This document shows positions 1 through 9,693 of a DNA stretch of 64,000 nucleotides, piece by piece (position 1 is the stretch's first letter; every line of letters begins with the position of its first letter). Made by a program: the position numbers and the translations under genes. The stretch comes from Phytophthora hibernalis (taxonomy: Eukaryota; Oomycota; Peronosporomycetes; Peronosporales; Peronosporaceae), in the NCBI GenBank assembly GCA_012656075.1, contig JAAKBF010000343.1, forward strand, positions 186,001 to 250,000. The letters run 5' to 3'. The notes beneath the pieces are model-generated. The model saw only the letters and a list, made by a program, of their open reading frames with translations. It did no database searches and was not told the origin of the DNA.

Positions 1-1
1 G

Positions 2-27
2 CCAATATTAGGGCGTCCTAGTATTGG
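2..27. repeat. Short inverted repeat (hairpin)
   Basis: Two 11-nt arms, CCAATATTAGG and CCTAGTATTGG, pair with one mismatch around a 4-nt loop. It lies just downstream of the minus-strand DENR-like relic. It could be a transposon end cut by the window edge or chance; no function is claimed. Confidence 0.4.
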
Positions 28-63
28 CGTCTGCGACTTAGACTGGGAATAACAGTTTGGTAC

Positions 64-510
64 TGCCCCCTCCTTCTTGGTGGTCTTGGCGGGCTTGATG
101 GGTTCATCGATGACGACGATCTGGTCTTCGTACACGCCGAACATCTTCGGCATTACGTCCAGCAGCTCCGTGCGGCAGTCGCCCTGCAGCTGGCCCTGGT
201 CCGTCTTGGACAGCGACGAGCTGCAGGCGAACTTCTTGCCCAGGCTTTGTAGCGTCCTTGATGATGACCCCCTCAAAGTCCTCGAGACCCGTGACTAGCG
301 CCAACTCTTGGGTGTCGTCACCTTGCAATTCTCCTGCTTGACAGCCTCCTCGATCTTGTTGTTCTTCTTCTTTTTGACGGTCTTGTCCACCACTTCGAGC
401 GTGATACCCTCCACAAACTGCTGCTCCGCCTCCAGCAACTCCACCACTGTGCGGTTGTACTTGGTCGGGGCAGTGCTCGCAGTGCGAAGTCCACAAAGTG
501 TGGTCCACAA
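64..510 (-). pseudogene. DENR: DENR-like SUI1-domain protein, broken
   Basis: Read on the minus strand, the segment from 300 down to 64 gives VTGLEDFEGV, then after a one-base shift GKKFACSSSLSKTDQGQ, LQGDCRTELLDVMPKMFGV and EDQIVVIDEPIKPAK. This is the layout of the C-terminal SUI1 fold of density-regulated protein (DENR), the partner of MCT-1 in ribosome recycling and re-initiation. Upstream (about 480-310) are VVDKTVKKKKNNKIEE and EHCP pieces, consistent with the Lys-rich linker and the region after the N-terminal zinc-binding motif. Breaks seen: a one-base loss near 253, a missing stretch and frame change near 298, and another frame change near 470. No complete N-terminus is visible. An intact DENR probably lies elsewhere. 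It could instead be an eIF2D-type SUI1 domain, but the spacing fits DENR better. Confidence 0.55.
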
Positions 511-585
511 GCGTTCTCTTTCATGCAACATTGCCTAATGTTGTACGAATGTTAGCCCAGGTTTCGTCATTCCAGGTACTGGAAT

Positions 586-606
586 CCATACTGGAATCCA
601 GTATGG
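586..606. repeat. Perfect 9-bp palindrome with 3-nt loop
   Basis: CCATACTGG, AAT, CCAGTATGG form a perfect stem-loop, preceded by a related direct copy (CCAGGTACTGG at 572-582). It sits between the DENR-like relic and the Uma2-like relic. It may be a small foldback remnant; no terminator or regulatory role can be shown. Confidence 0.6.
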
Positions 607-687
607 AAACCTTTGGATATTTTGTGCATTTGAGAAGTTATGGCGGTGTGTAGGATCAATGCTGCAATCAGGAGTCTTGACTGGTAG

Positions 688-1473
688 GAAGTCGAAAGTT
701 GTATAGTTCCCTTTGGAGATGGCGAAGGAAGTCCGTTTGAGCTTTGTCTGGCGTCTCGAGATGACTGGAGACGTTATTCGGAGTCTGAAGAGGAAATTCT
801 GTCGCTGTCGACGTTAATGTGGAGCAATGGAACGATTTTTATCGTCGAGCTGCCGGGTTCCCTTCACGGTAGAAGTGCTGGTCGCATTACCGATGCGATC
901 TTGAGGGCAACAGGCGATTGGGATGCCGACTTGTGCTGCCAAGGAGGTTCTCAGATAACACATTATGATGCTTTGGTCGACGAAGTTGCTATGCTGGGGC
1001 CGCTGAAGCCTGATGCCGGGTTTGGTCCGGGGAGCCACCTAGTTGAAGCAATGACGCTGGATGGATTTGACTAGGATGAATTCCAGACGCTGAAAGTGGA
1101 GGTTGGTGTGCATCAAACTTGGGGCACTGACAATGACGGTCTGAGCTTGAATTTCAAGGTTAATGCGTGGCGACAATATCCAGGTGTCGAGTATGTTCTC
1201 TGCGTGCTAATTAATCCGCACCTTCACGTTTACGAGTATCGTTTGGACTCGATTGTGGATGGCGAATTTGATACTCCTCGCATGGACGTGACAGCGATCG
1301 ACAGGAACGCTGTCGTGGTGTTTGACGCTCATCGATTGTTGGGGCTTCCTCTTGACGTTGGTCTTCCTGAAGGATTCAACAACCCTGTGGTATTGGATCT
1401 CTTTCCTATGGTGGATCGGATTCGAGTTGAATTTGAACGTGGCCAGCAGAGAGACCGGGAACGACACAGGTGA
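688..1473 (+). pseudogene. Uma2-like PD-(D/E)XK nuclease-fold protein with in-frame stop
   Basis: One reading frame runs from 688 to 1470 and is interrupted only by TAG at 1072-1074; a TAG at 685-687 closes it upstream, so the start is lost or in another exon. The protein shows FIVELPGSLHGRSAGRI, then PDAGFGPGSH about 65 residues later, then LKVEVGVHQTWG about 25 residues further. The order VEL-xx-LHG, PDxxF and VEV is that of the Uma2/putative restriction endonuclease fold (PD-(D/E)XK superfamily), where the Asp of PD and the Glu of VEV bind metal. A hydrophobic C-terminal half (YVLCVLINPHLHVYEYRL) follows. The family role in oomycetes is not established. Assignment is by motif order only; the stop falls exactly between the two catalytic motifs. 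Confidence 0.5.
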
Positions 1474-1827
1474 CAACGGTAGTGGTGGTGGCAGCGATAG
1501 GGATGGCGATGCAATCTACCAAGGCAACGCGACCAATTTCAACGGCAAGTCAGACAACACTATTAGTAGCCATCGATACAAACCATGCTTTTCCACAAGA
1601 CAGCACACGTACCGGTAGTTGTCATGGTTCTTTTACTGCAACACAAATTCAGATTTACGGTTATATATTTCGACTCCTATTATTAATAGTTGTTGCGTGC
1701 GATGGTGACCTGCTATCCATACTTCGTTTGGTTAACGGTACAGAGTCCGACAAAAGTGAAGCTGGCGTGAGCTACGTAACCTTAGTGTGTAGCACACAAA
1801 CGAGGGCTACCGTCATTCCGTTGAAAA

Positions 1828-3939
1828 ATGTCTTCCGACATGGAGCGATCCGCCGCCGGTACGTCCCTCTTTACTGCTTCATACGCGTGGAATCCTAGCG
1901 CATACCCACCTACAACTTCTTCCTCTCGATTTCCTTTTTCTCTACATCCCAGTTGCACTTTTCTGCAGTGCGAATTGACTCGTAAACTCGCAACTCACTC
2001 ACTCCGTCTATTGATACAAATATACAGGTACCAAGCGCAAGCTCAAGGAAAATGCCTTCACAGCCCAAGCCGAGAGTGGAACTCTCAAGGTGAAGATCCA
2101 ACGACGAGACCAGAAACCTGGGGAAAGTTTTGGGGTTGCTGCCTCCACCTTCAGCACCAAGAATAAGCCTGGACGCAAGAAGAAGCAGTCTCTACCACCC
2201 TCAGACTCGCCGCCCAAGCCCAGACCAAATAGGAAACACGTGCCCATTTTCTATGAACCACAATTCCGTCAGCCTATCAAACGTGGAGGTAGCCACAGCA
2301 GCTCCACGGACGAATCGGTGGCCCATTCCACGTCGTCTACGGGCGTACCAGGCATCCACTCGACGTCGTCGACGGACTTCGCTGCAAGTTCTGCGACTTC
2401 AACATCGTCGAGTTTTATGGCGCAGTTGTCGGATGTGAGATTGAACTCGACGAGTACCAGTGGAGGGGACGTCGGACCGCCGCCAAGGATGAACCCACTG
2501 TTTACACGAAACGACAGTGATGGCTTGAGGACGTTTGGAGATCTGTTGGTACCGTACTTCCCGTCCCCAGGTGAGTTAGTGCACAGTTTCCCACTGGAAG
2601 GAGTGCAGCCGCGAACAAAGTCGTCTGCAGGACTGCTGGTGGACCAACCGGGATTGTCGTCAGCACTGCACCAACTAACGTCGGCGTCGGCATCCTATCG
2701 CTCAGCATTAAATGCGCTATCAACGCGCGAGTCGTCCACTTCCGCTGCTGAGGTATCACCCACAGGCACGACTGTTGCATCTTCGACTGCTTCCTCTACA
2801 TCGGATGCCAAACTAACGCGCGAGTCGTCCACTTCCGCTGCTGAAGTACCCCACAGACACGACTGTTTTAAATGCGCTTTCAACGCGTGAGTCGTCCATT
2901 TCCGCTGTTGATGGAGCGCCTGCAGATACAACTGCTGTTGCATCTTCGACTGTGTCCTCTACATCGGACGCCAAACCTAATAGGGCAAGTGGGGCCTAGA
3001 AAACTATCGGTTTGATCCGTTTTCTGCATTGCAGACAGCAATCGATCATGCACGCAGATCTTCATCAATTGATGTATCAGCGGATGGAGATAACGACAAG
3101 CAGCGCGAAATCGGCAGCCCCAACAGCAATGCCCGGTATTACAGACTCGAGCCTTCAGGGTCCAGTGCAACGACTCATAACGGAGGAAATCCCTCTGCGA
3201 CGGAAGTATGGGGCCTCCTCCGGAGCTCCCACCAGCATTTACAGCGCAGAACTCTCTCATGGGAGGTAGTTTTATATCGAAGAAGACTCCTGTCGAGGGT
3301 GGTGACAGCAGCAACAAATCCACGGAATCCGTTTCAGGTGACGAAAGTCCACCAGCCATCTCGCCGTCGTTCTTGCTCCAGAATTTACTCATGGGTGGCA
3401 TTTCAATGTCAAAACTACCAACATCGCATTCCAGTCTGGACAGGTTGGGCTCGTTGACGAGTTTCATTAGCCACGCCAAAGAAGCTACGAAAGATCAACA
3501 CACCTCGCTGGGATCTCCACCAAAGGCGCATCTAAGTCTGGACAGACTAGTTTCATTGACAAGTGTGACCAGCGATGACGATGAAACCAGTAAGGCTGGT
3601 ATGAAATCAACTGTATCTGCACCGGGTGCTACATGCAATTCTGCTTCGTCCAGCAGCACTGCTGACGGTGCACATAGCAAAAATGTGCTGGAACTGGGAC
3701 CGCCGCCTAGTGGTCCTCCAGCGTTCACGATTGGAAACTCGCTTATGGGAGGAGGCATTGACCTGCAACCTGCGGCCGCGAAGGTCAACACACAAGATTT
3801 TGACTGGAAGTTGCACAGGGGTGCGTCGTCCAGCGGCGATGTACATTCGACTCCGGGTGGAATTAGTCACGGATTACGAGCGCGGCTTGAGCGGAAGCTG
3901 GCTTCGTCGGATAAGTCAGAACAACTTCAAGATAAGTAG
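1828..3939 (+). pseudogene. Ser/Thr-rich repetitive protein, one intron, frameshifted
   Basis: Exon 1 begins at ATG 1828 (MSSDMERSAAG) and splices at GTACGT 1859 to the acceptor TATACAG ending 2027, a 169-nt intron that restores the frame into GTKRKLKENAFTAQAES. Exon 2 is Lys/Arg-rich, then Ser/Thr-rich. It contains an internal repeat (RESSTSAAEV, seen twice, and RESSISAVDG) and, after frame changes near 2847, 3000 and 3190, a final frame from 3181 to 3939. There the motif PPAFTxxNSLMGG recurs (AFTAQNSLMGG, SFLLQNLLMGG, AFTIGNSLMGG), as does LDRLxSLTS. No known domain is recognised and the composition suggests a disordered protein. The ordered repeats and clean splice sites argue that this was a real gene; the frame changes could also be unrecognised introns or sequence errors. 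Confidence 0.5.
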
Positions 3940-4097
3940 TTTCTGATAGGTAGCGCCGCACGACGTTTAAGTAATTGCTGGAGAATTTGCAGCAGTAACT
4001 CAGGATGAAAATGATTTTACGTCATATTGCTGCCATCGCTTTGGCCAACGAGTGTTCTCTACTGCATGGCCAATTAATGACCAGTCCAGACGAGTGC

Positions 4098-4916
4098 CTA
4101 ATCAATATGCGCGCACGTCCAGAGGTCATCGCCCAGGAAGTGCACCATCTCGATAGCGACGTCTTTGTTCTTGCTTCGGCTGCACAACAATCACAAGCAA
4201 ATTCATCAGTCAACGTCGAGCATCACTACCAAATCTACCACGTACATATCATCGGTGGACATGGTGAGGATGCCAATAGCCATCGCGTGCTCCTTGCCCT
4301 CGGCCATAATAGCCTGTACAACACGAGGAATAAGTTCACTACCCACCAATTTTTCACAAATCAACTACGTACCACGGGGGTACCGGCGTCCAGAGACTCG
4401 GGCATGTCGCCACCCGCCGACGTGAGACCCGGACACATGACGTTGGCACCCGAAAGTACGAACGGGATCGCGCCCTTGTCAGCACGCACCTGCTTCATCA
4501 CATGGGGCACTGCAGCACCCAGTTAATCTCCATTATTCTTAAAAAATAAATTCTCAGAGGCAGCTTCTGTACCCTTGTGTAGCAGCTTGAGCGTGGGCAT
4601 GAAGGGTCCGTCACGTTGGTTGAAGAAGACTGGTTCGCCGTCGTGCAACACAATCTGGATGTGGTTGTGACTGTCATATGTGACATGTCCAATTAGTATC
4701 TTCAGCTTTTTAATCGAAACTGATGTTATATATCAGACATGTCACGACGAACCATTTAGCCACCACCATAGGCGCCTTCTTGGGCAGGAGCATCTCCGCG
4801 TACGGTTCCAGCTGCGGGTACTGCTCCAACACCTTCGAACGCACGCTGCGCTGCTGTGAGGACTTGACCTTACTGCTGGTACTGACGTGCTCATCGGCAC
4901 TGAAGCGCTTAAACAT
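4098..4916 (-). CDS. MCTS1: MCTS1 (MCT-1/Tma20), PUA-domain re-initiation factor, five exons
   Basis: Five exons splice into a 182-residue protein, the usual length of MCTS1: 4916-4753, 4670-4573, 4509-4373, 4313-4246 and 4179-4098. All four introns (82, 63, 59 and 66 nt) have GT..AG ends and keep the frame; the first carries TACTAAT, a branch-point-like motif. The protein starts [10 protein letters not shown], has [19 protein letters not shown] and [18 protein letters not shown] (N-terminal domain), then [19 protein letters not shown] and [16 protein letters not shown] (PUA domain), and ends [13 protein letters not shown]. In other eukaryotes MCTS1 pairs with DENR in the cytoplasm to recycle 40S subunits and aid re-initiation after uORFs. 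An upstream in-frame ATG at 4958 would add 14 residues; 4916 matches the family start. No break was found, so this is probably functional. A broken DENR-like copy lies 3.6 kb away on the same strand. Confidence 0.93.
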
Positions 4917-5064
4917 GGCGCTTGGATGCTTGGAACTGAGGAAATCGCTCCCAGCCAAAACAAAAACCTATGATATCGCATAGACTTTGGGCTTATGTGG
5001 GTTTCACTTGTCAAATCCACATATCCGATTTGGGATTTTGGAATTGAGCCGTAAATTTTCCAAA

Positions 5065-5590
5065 ATGCGTCAAATGCTGTGGACGGCAGCAGGACGCCTC
5101 CTCAAGACGCCATTACTCGGCCGTCGCTCCGCAGTAGCGCGTTGTCTCCTCACGACTCAAGCAGGTGACGAACATGCTGAGGCTGAGACCATTCACTGGA
5201 CGACCAGCGAATGGGCGAACAAGTTCTTCCCCGCTCTCCGAACGTACAAAGAACTGAATGGCAACGCCCTGGTGCCTCAGCCTTTTGTCGTTCCAAGTGA
5301 TGACTCGCTCTGGCCCAAAGTGGCGTGGGGCTACAGACTCGGAAAAGCGGTGACGTCGCTGAGAACAAAGCTACAGAAAGAAGATGTAGCTACTACATGG
5401 GCTGTCAACTTTCAGAAGGTCAACTTTGTCCGAGATGTGAGTCAGTATCACTGGGATGAGGTGGTTATGCCCTCTTTACCGATACGTTCCAGACGACGTT
5501 GTCATCCCGTCGGAAGCTCCGTGGCCTGAAAAGATGTGGGGCGTTCATCTGGGCGTCATTGTAGCTCGCAATGCTCATCATGTGGTTTAA
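5065..5590 (+). pseudogene. HA-repeat protein, copy A, internally deleted
   Basis: From ATG 5065 the frame encodes an Arg-rich, acid-poor leader (MRQMLWTAAGRLLKTPLLGR) that looks like a mitochondrial presequence, then one full repeat (WANKFFPALRTYKELNG, FVVPSDDSLWPKVAWGY). It then jumps from the start of repeat 2 (YHWDEVVMPSL, about 5460) straight into the last repeat, whose frame (VIPSEAPWPEKMWGVHLG) runs in a different phase to TAA 5588-5590. Copies B-D show that three and a half repeats are missing. The unit, about 70-80 residues with W-x(4)-PxLxxF, GHxxVPxxFVVP and WPxxxWGxxLG, resembles the helicase-associated (HA) domain; that assignment is by pattern only. No helicase domain is present. 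The function is unknown. Confidence 0.8.
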
Positions 5591-6010
5591 TAAAAAAGGG
5601 GAACAAATGGAAGGAGTTCTCCATTCCGTACCTTGTTCACTCGTTGCCAGACGAGGTTGGTTTCTGACTACGTCGACAGTAGTTCTTCGGCTTCCACGCA
5701 GCGACAAGCAATACGGACGGAAGAGGAAGGTAGTAGAGAGGAAGCAACACAGGAAAGAGAAGGTTGCGAGACTTGATCGATCCAATACGCCGATCGAGGA
5801 TGGTTATTAGAGTCCAATTCCACGGAGTAAGTGACATAATACACCTGAACACTATAAAAAATAGTTCTTCGTCTTCCAGTGAGCAAATTCACGAATGAAA
5901 TCCAAGTTAACGTTATAATGCAAATCTATCAGAGACGATATCTCCAACCACTGTTCATTGTTTGTCCTTGATGTGTCCACCAACAACAAAGAACATCAAA
6001 TATTTTTCGG
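5591..6010. repeat. Downstream flank of copy A, duplicated in inverse at 34.11-34.45 kb
   Basis: The stretch after the stop of copy A (for example TTCGGCTTCCACGCAGCGAC, and the CATTGTTTGTCCTTGA region near 5957) is repeated nearly base for base on the opposite strand beside copy D. It contains no convincing gene. A short piece around 5845-5880 also recurs near 33460-33490 next to an SDR fragment. It marks the duplicated block as larger than the HA-repeat gene. Confidence 0.75.
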
Positions 6011-6885
6011 CGGCTGACTCAAGGTAGTTTGAAAATAGTACTACGCGGGCAGTAATACAGTACTGTCATATACTTCGAAGTACTGTACAGTAAATTGAAT
6101 AAACCTCAATTTAAACTACCTAGTGATATATTATGTGTCCAGGTAGGTACCAAAGCAGTACTTAAATTACTACTACAGTAAGTTGCAGTAGAATTTGGCA
6201 AGAAACTAGGGGATTTGTAGTCCTCCGCATGACATTTTTATGCAAGAAATCTTAAGAGACGACAATGCAGACACCTCGCACGTACGCCAGATCGTAGCCG
6301 TTCAGCCTCCGGATCACATATTACTCCCGAGTCCAAAAGGCGTAGAAAACGTGGTTCTGAAGGACAACAGGTGCAAAATCCATTTCATGAAGGATTCAAC
6401 TAAGCAATATCAGGAGTCCCGTTCGCAACATCGAAATTGCTCCTATGATCCTGCCGTAGTGATGTTTTGTACACTATGCTCAAAGTTTTGTGCAGACTTT
6501 CGTGCAGATGCCTTAATTTTATTACGAAAGTTGTCCTGATAAAAGAAACGAAAATAGCCTGGTCAAAAGCCTTGATTGGGGCAATGCATACCCGACTAGA
6601 GGTTCGCTAGTACAAGTACCGACGATTAAACAGGCTACTTAAAAGACAGCAACATCGCCACAGTGGTGTTATAACGCGCGCGATTAAATTTTAGGCAGAT
6701 AATTTTCCTTTTATTACAAAACTGGACACAATTGGCCCAATCCTATGATCAGTACTACTGACAGTACTACACTAATACTGTACACTGAGTGTGAAGCAGT
6801 AAAATAATTGCTGAGTACTACAGTAGGTTCTTAAACACAACCTTCCTAATACTGGCAGAAAACATGAAAAAAGTGCCAGTACTGG
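6011..6885. other. AT-rich DNA with clustered TACTGTAC-type motifs, no gene recognised
   Basis: No coding frame with recognisable similarity was found. Two clusters of short palindromic motifs built on AGTACT and TACTGTACAG lie at about 6035-6190 and 6745-6830, roughly mirror-placed. They resemble the subterminal repeats of a small non-autonomous DNA transposon, but clear terminal inverted repeats and a target duplication were not found. The right end abuts the Gypsy-1 LTR. Confidence 0.4.
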
Positions 6886-7727
6886 AGTAGGCGTGGACTG
6901 CGTCACACCAGCAGCAGCAGTGCAGCCCCGAGTTACTGACTGGCGAGTGACGTTGAATGTGCATGACGGCAGCTGCTGGACGAACGCCAGTGCTGCCAGA
7001 CGGACGGACGGCTACGGACGAAGAGTCGCAGGGCGAGAACTCAGGCGGGACGACGTGCCGCCGAGGCATTCAAGGAAGTAAAGCGACGAGCGGGGCGACG
7101 CGAGTGGAGCAGATGAGCGGTGGAGAAGCCGAGCGAGCAGGAAGATCCAGGGCGCAGAGGGCCACTGGCAGGCGACGAAAGGTCGTTCTCGAACGGATTA
7201 GGCAGGGTAGGTAGGCGACGGGCAAGGTAGTTAGGCGACGGGCAAGGTAGTTAGGAGAATGTTGGGTGGGCGATCGTTCACCTCGCCTCTCAGTTACCAT
7301 TTGAGCGGGAAGAGCTTAAGTCAAGTAACTACGCAGCAAAACACACGACAAGTTGTTGGTAAGCTTTGGATGCACAGACTATAGACGGCAAGGTAAACGC
7401 AGACGGAGGGCACGGGAGGTGGTTTGAGACCACCAGGGACAAGGGAATCTACAGTCCTCCTGGCCGTGTGTCAGCGCGCGGTCAAGTGTTCGTCACGGTG
7501 AAGACCCGCGTTGGCGATGTATAGTGCATGATGTACTCGGGTTACTTGCGGTGAGCAAGCCTACAGACGAACCGAGCGTTGCGGCTGCCGATAACGCTCA
7601 CACCTGTGCCGTCTCCGTGCATGTGACGCCCCTGCTACCTGAGCAGCTGGCGTGGACGCGCCGACGCCTGGCCGGTTATGCTACCTACGGGCCTAGTCTA
7701 TCCTCAGTGACGCCTCCAGCGACTATT
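6886..7727 (+). repeat. Gypsy-1 left LTR (842 bp)
   Basis: Near-identical to 15279-16101. The boundaries come from where the two copies stop matching (AGTAGGCG start, GACTATT end) and from the flanking CTGG. It contains two tandem copies of a 20-bp unit (GCGACGGGCAAGGTAGTTAG) near 7216-7255, where the right LTR has one. The ends are not the usual TG and CA. Confidence 0.92.
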
Positions 7728-7960
7728 TGGTGGGTCATACATTGGCGTTCTGGGCGAGTCTACCTGAGACTTCGCGAGCTACGCCAAGTGGGATAACTCA
7801 TCGCCTGGACGATGGAGAACTACGTTGGCCAGTCTGCCTGAGACTGAGCGAGCACGGAGAAGTGAACGGTTCGAAGCAAGTCTGCCTGAGACTTTGCGGG
7901 CAACGAGCAAGACACTCGTCGCCTGGACGAGGAGTCTTCGCTCACCAACAAGTTTATCCG
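7728..7960 (+). other. Gypsy-1 primer site and repeated leader
   Basis: TGGTGGGTCATACATTGGCG directly follows the LTR; TGG is expected for pairing with a tRNA CCA end, but the tRNA was not identified. The leader then holds three imperfect copies of a GTCTGCCTGAGACT motif (about 7757, 7835 and 7888) spaced 50-80 bp apart. Confidence 0.55.
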
Positions 7961-8411
7961 GTGTCGTGACCTGCACGTACAGCCGAAGTCGCGACCTGCG
8001 CGAAGGATCTGAGCCGTGGCCTGCACGTGCAAGAGGATGCGAAAGATAAGTGGTTTGTACAGTAAGGATGCTAATAGGGTGGGATATTGGTTAGGAAGAG
8101 AGCGATGTCTTGGAAGGGACACTACGAGTACGGCGCGAAGCGCGCGCACTGAGGCGTGCGTCGCTGAGCCCGAACGCAACGACTCCTGTGCAGTCAAAGC
8201 GGCAGCGGACGAGTGCAGCAATGACGCTGAATACTGGGGACGGCGGACGCGCGCAATTGAGGACTGCGAGTGTCCGGTTGACGAGCGGTAACACGGCGCA
8301 GCCGCGCCAACCAAGTGCGGGAAGTACGGCTTCGGACGCGACTACGAGGCCTTCGAGGACGGTGAACTTGGCGGTCGGAACGCAAGACGACGGAGACGGA
8401 ACTTCGAGTAC

Positions 8412-9440
8412 GTGGGCACTACGGACGGAAATGGTGAAGGCGGAACGCTGTCAGGGGGTGCTCGGACGGACCCACCGATGCAGCAGGCACACCGTTCGGA
8501 ACCACCGGCATCGCCAACAGCAACACCAACGTGGGCAGCGACTCCGGCGACGCCACTAGCAACGGCGCCGATGAGAGAGGTGATCCGCGAGTTTCGTGGC
8601 AGGAAGAAGATGCGGCTCCCGAAGTTCAAGGGCTTGGACGGAACCATGGCCGTGTCGACTTGGCTGCGCGCGGTACAGACGGAGACAAGGCGCCAGGAGC
8701 GTACGCTTGGTGTCCACTGGGACGAGGATGAAGTGTACTTCGAGATGGCATCGCACCTTGAGGGGGAGGCCCTCAGGTGGTACGGCAACATCATGTTGGC
8801 CATCACCGACGAGACGGACGAGAACTTGGCACGACTTCTGCGGGGACGATCCGGGAACAGCGCTCGGATCCGGAGTCTGCACGACAGGAAGAAGATGCGG
8901 GGCGAACCGCTAGTCGAGTACGCGGCCTCGCTCCGGGAGATCGTGGCCGACAGGAACATTGGCGACGAGTGGTTGGTTGATGCGTTCTTGAACGGCATGA
9001 GCAGCACCAGCTCGGCAACGCACGTACGGGGCCGGGAGCCGAAGATATTGGACGAAGCAGTACGCGTGGCGACGAAGCAGGTCGGCAAGTTCGGTGAAGG
9101 CCACAGGGTCGGTCTGGAGGCAGCCCTGGTCAAGCAGGACCAAAGGGCTGGCAGGGCCGGCGCAACGAGCGGGAGCACCACGCCGCTCGGCGCAGCCGCG
9201 CCACTGGGAACCGGCGGCAAGGAGCAGTCTGCAACAGCAGGGAACTTGGGGCTCGGCGGATTCGAGAATGGGCTCCAAAAGCCACCACGGTACGATGTCG
9301 ACGGGCGATTGGTCAATCCGACGGGTACAGCGGGTTGGGGGCCAGGCGTAACTATGGTACACCCTCGTACCCTGGGTATACAAACTGCCTCTGAACCAAA
9401 AGTACAGACCCCAATAATCAAGGCGGTCAGCCACCAGTAA
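8412..9440 (+). CDS. Gypsy-1 Gag (retrotransposon gag domain)
   Basis: An uninterrupted 342-residue frame. The core from about residue 55 (REFRGRKKMRLPKFKGLDG) through LEGEALRWYGNIM and LVEYAASLREI to DAFLNGMSS is the standard helical retrotransposon-gag arrangement, with a low-complexity Gly/Ala/Thr tail. Gag forms the cytoplasmic virus-like particle. The first ATG is used here, though the natural start could lie elsewhere. The zinc knuckle is not in this frame but about 250 bp downstream in another, so a frame change separates capsid from nucleocapsid. Confidence 0.85.
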   Translation: MGTTDGNGEGGTLSGGARTDPPMQQAHRSEPPASPTATPTWAATPATPLATAPMREVIREFRGRKKMRLPKFKGLDGTMAVSTWLRAVQTETRRQERTLGVHWDEDEVYFEMASHLEGEALRWYGNIMLAITDETDENLARLLRGRSGNSARIRSLHDRKKMRGEPLVEYAASLREIVADRNIGDEWLVDAFLNGMSSTSSATHVRGREPKILDEAVRVATKQVGKFGEGHRVGLEAALVKQDQRAGRAGATSGSTTPLGAAAPLGTGGKEQSATAGNLGLGGFENGLQKPPRYDVDGRLVNPTGTAGWGPGVTMVHPRTLGIQTASEPKVQTPIIKAVSHQ

Positions 9441-9693
9441 ACAACCGCGGCGGACAGCGCGGCGATGGCGGTAACAACCAAGGACGAAGAAGCGGACGGA
9501 TGCTCAAGGTAGAGGGGAAAGGAAGTCAGCTGGCACCGTTAGGGATGCGCGAGGAGGCAGCAGGTATGGGCCACCACCCCGACAACCGCGACAACCGCTC
9601 AGGACGCGAGAGGAGAGGCTGGCCAACCACCAGCGATACCAGTCGGGCAGGACGGGACAGCAGGCAGCACCGACGGCTGGCATAGCCGATCAG

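Noticed and set aside
4005..4526. 173-residue plus-strand frame
   Set aside because: Antisense to MCTS1 exons 3-5 and their introns.
4916..4958. Upstream ATG of MCTS1 as the true start
   Set aside because: It would add 14 residues absent from the family; MFKRF at 4916 aligns with the conserved MFKKF start.
8342..9481. 379-residue open frame on the minus strand
   Set aside because: Antisense shadow of Gypsy-1 Gag, which has clear domain motifs.
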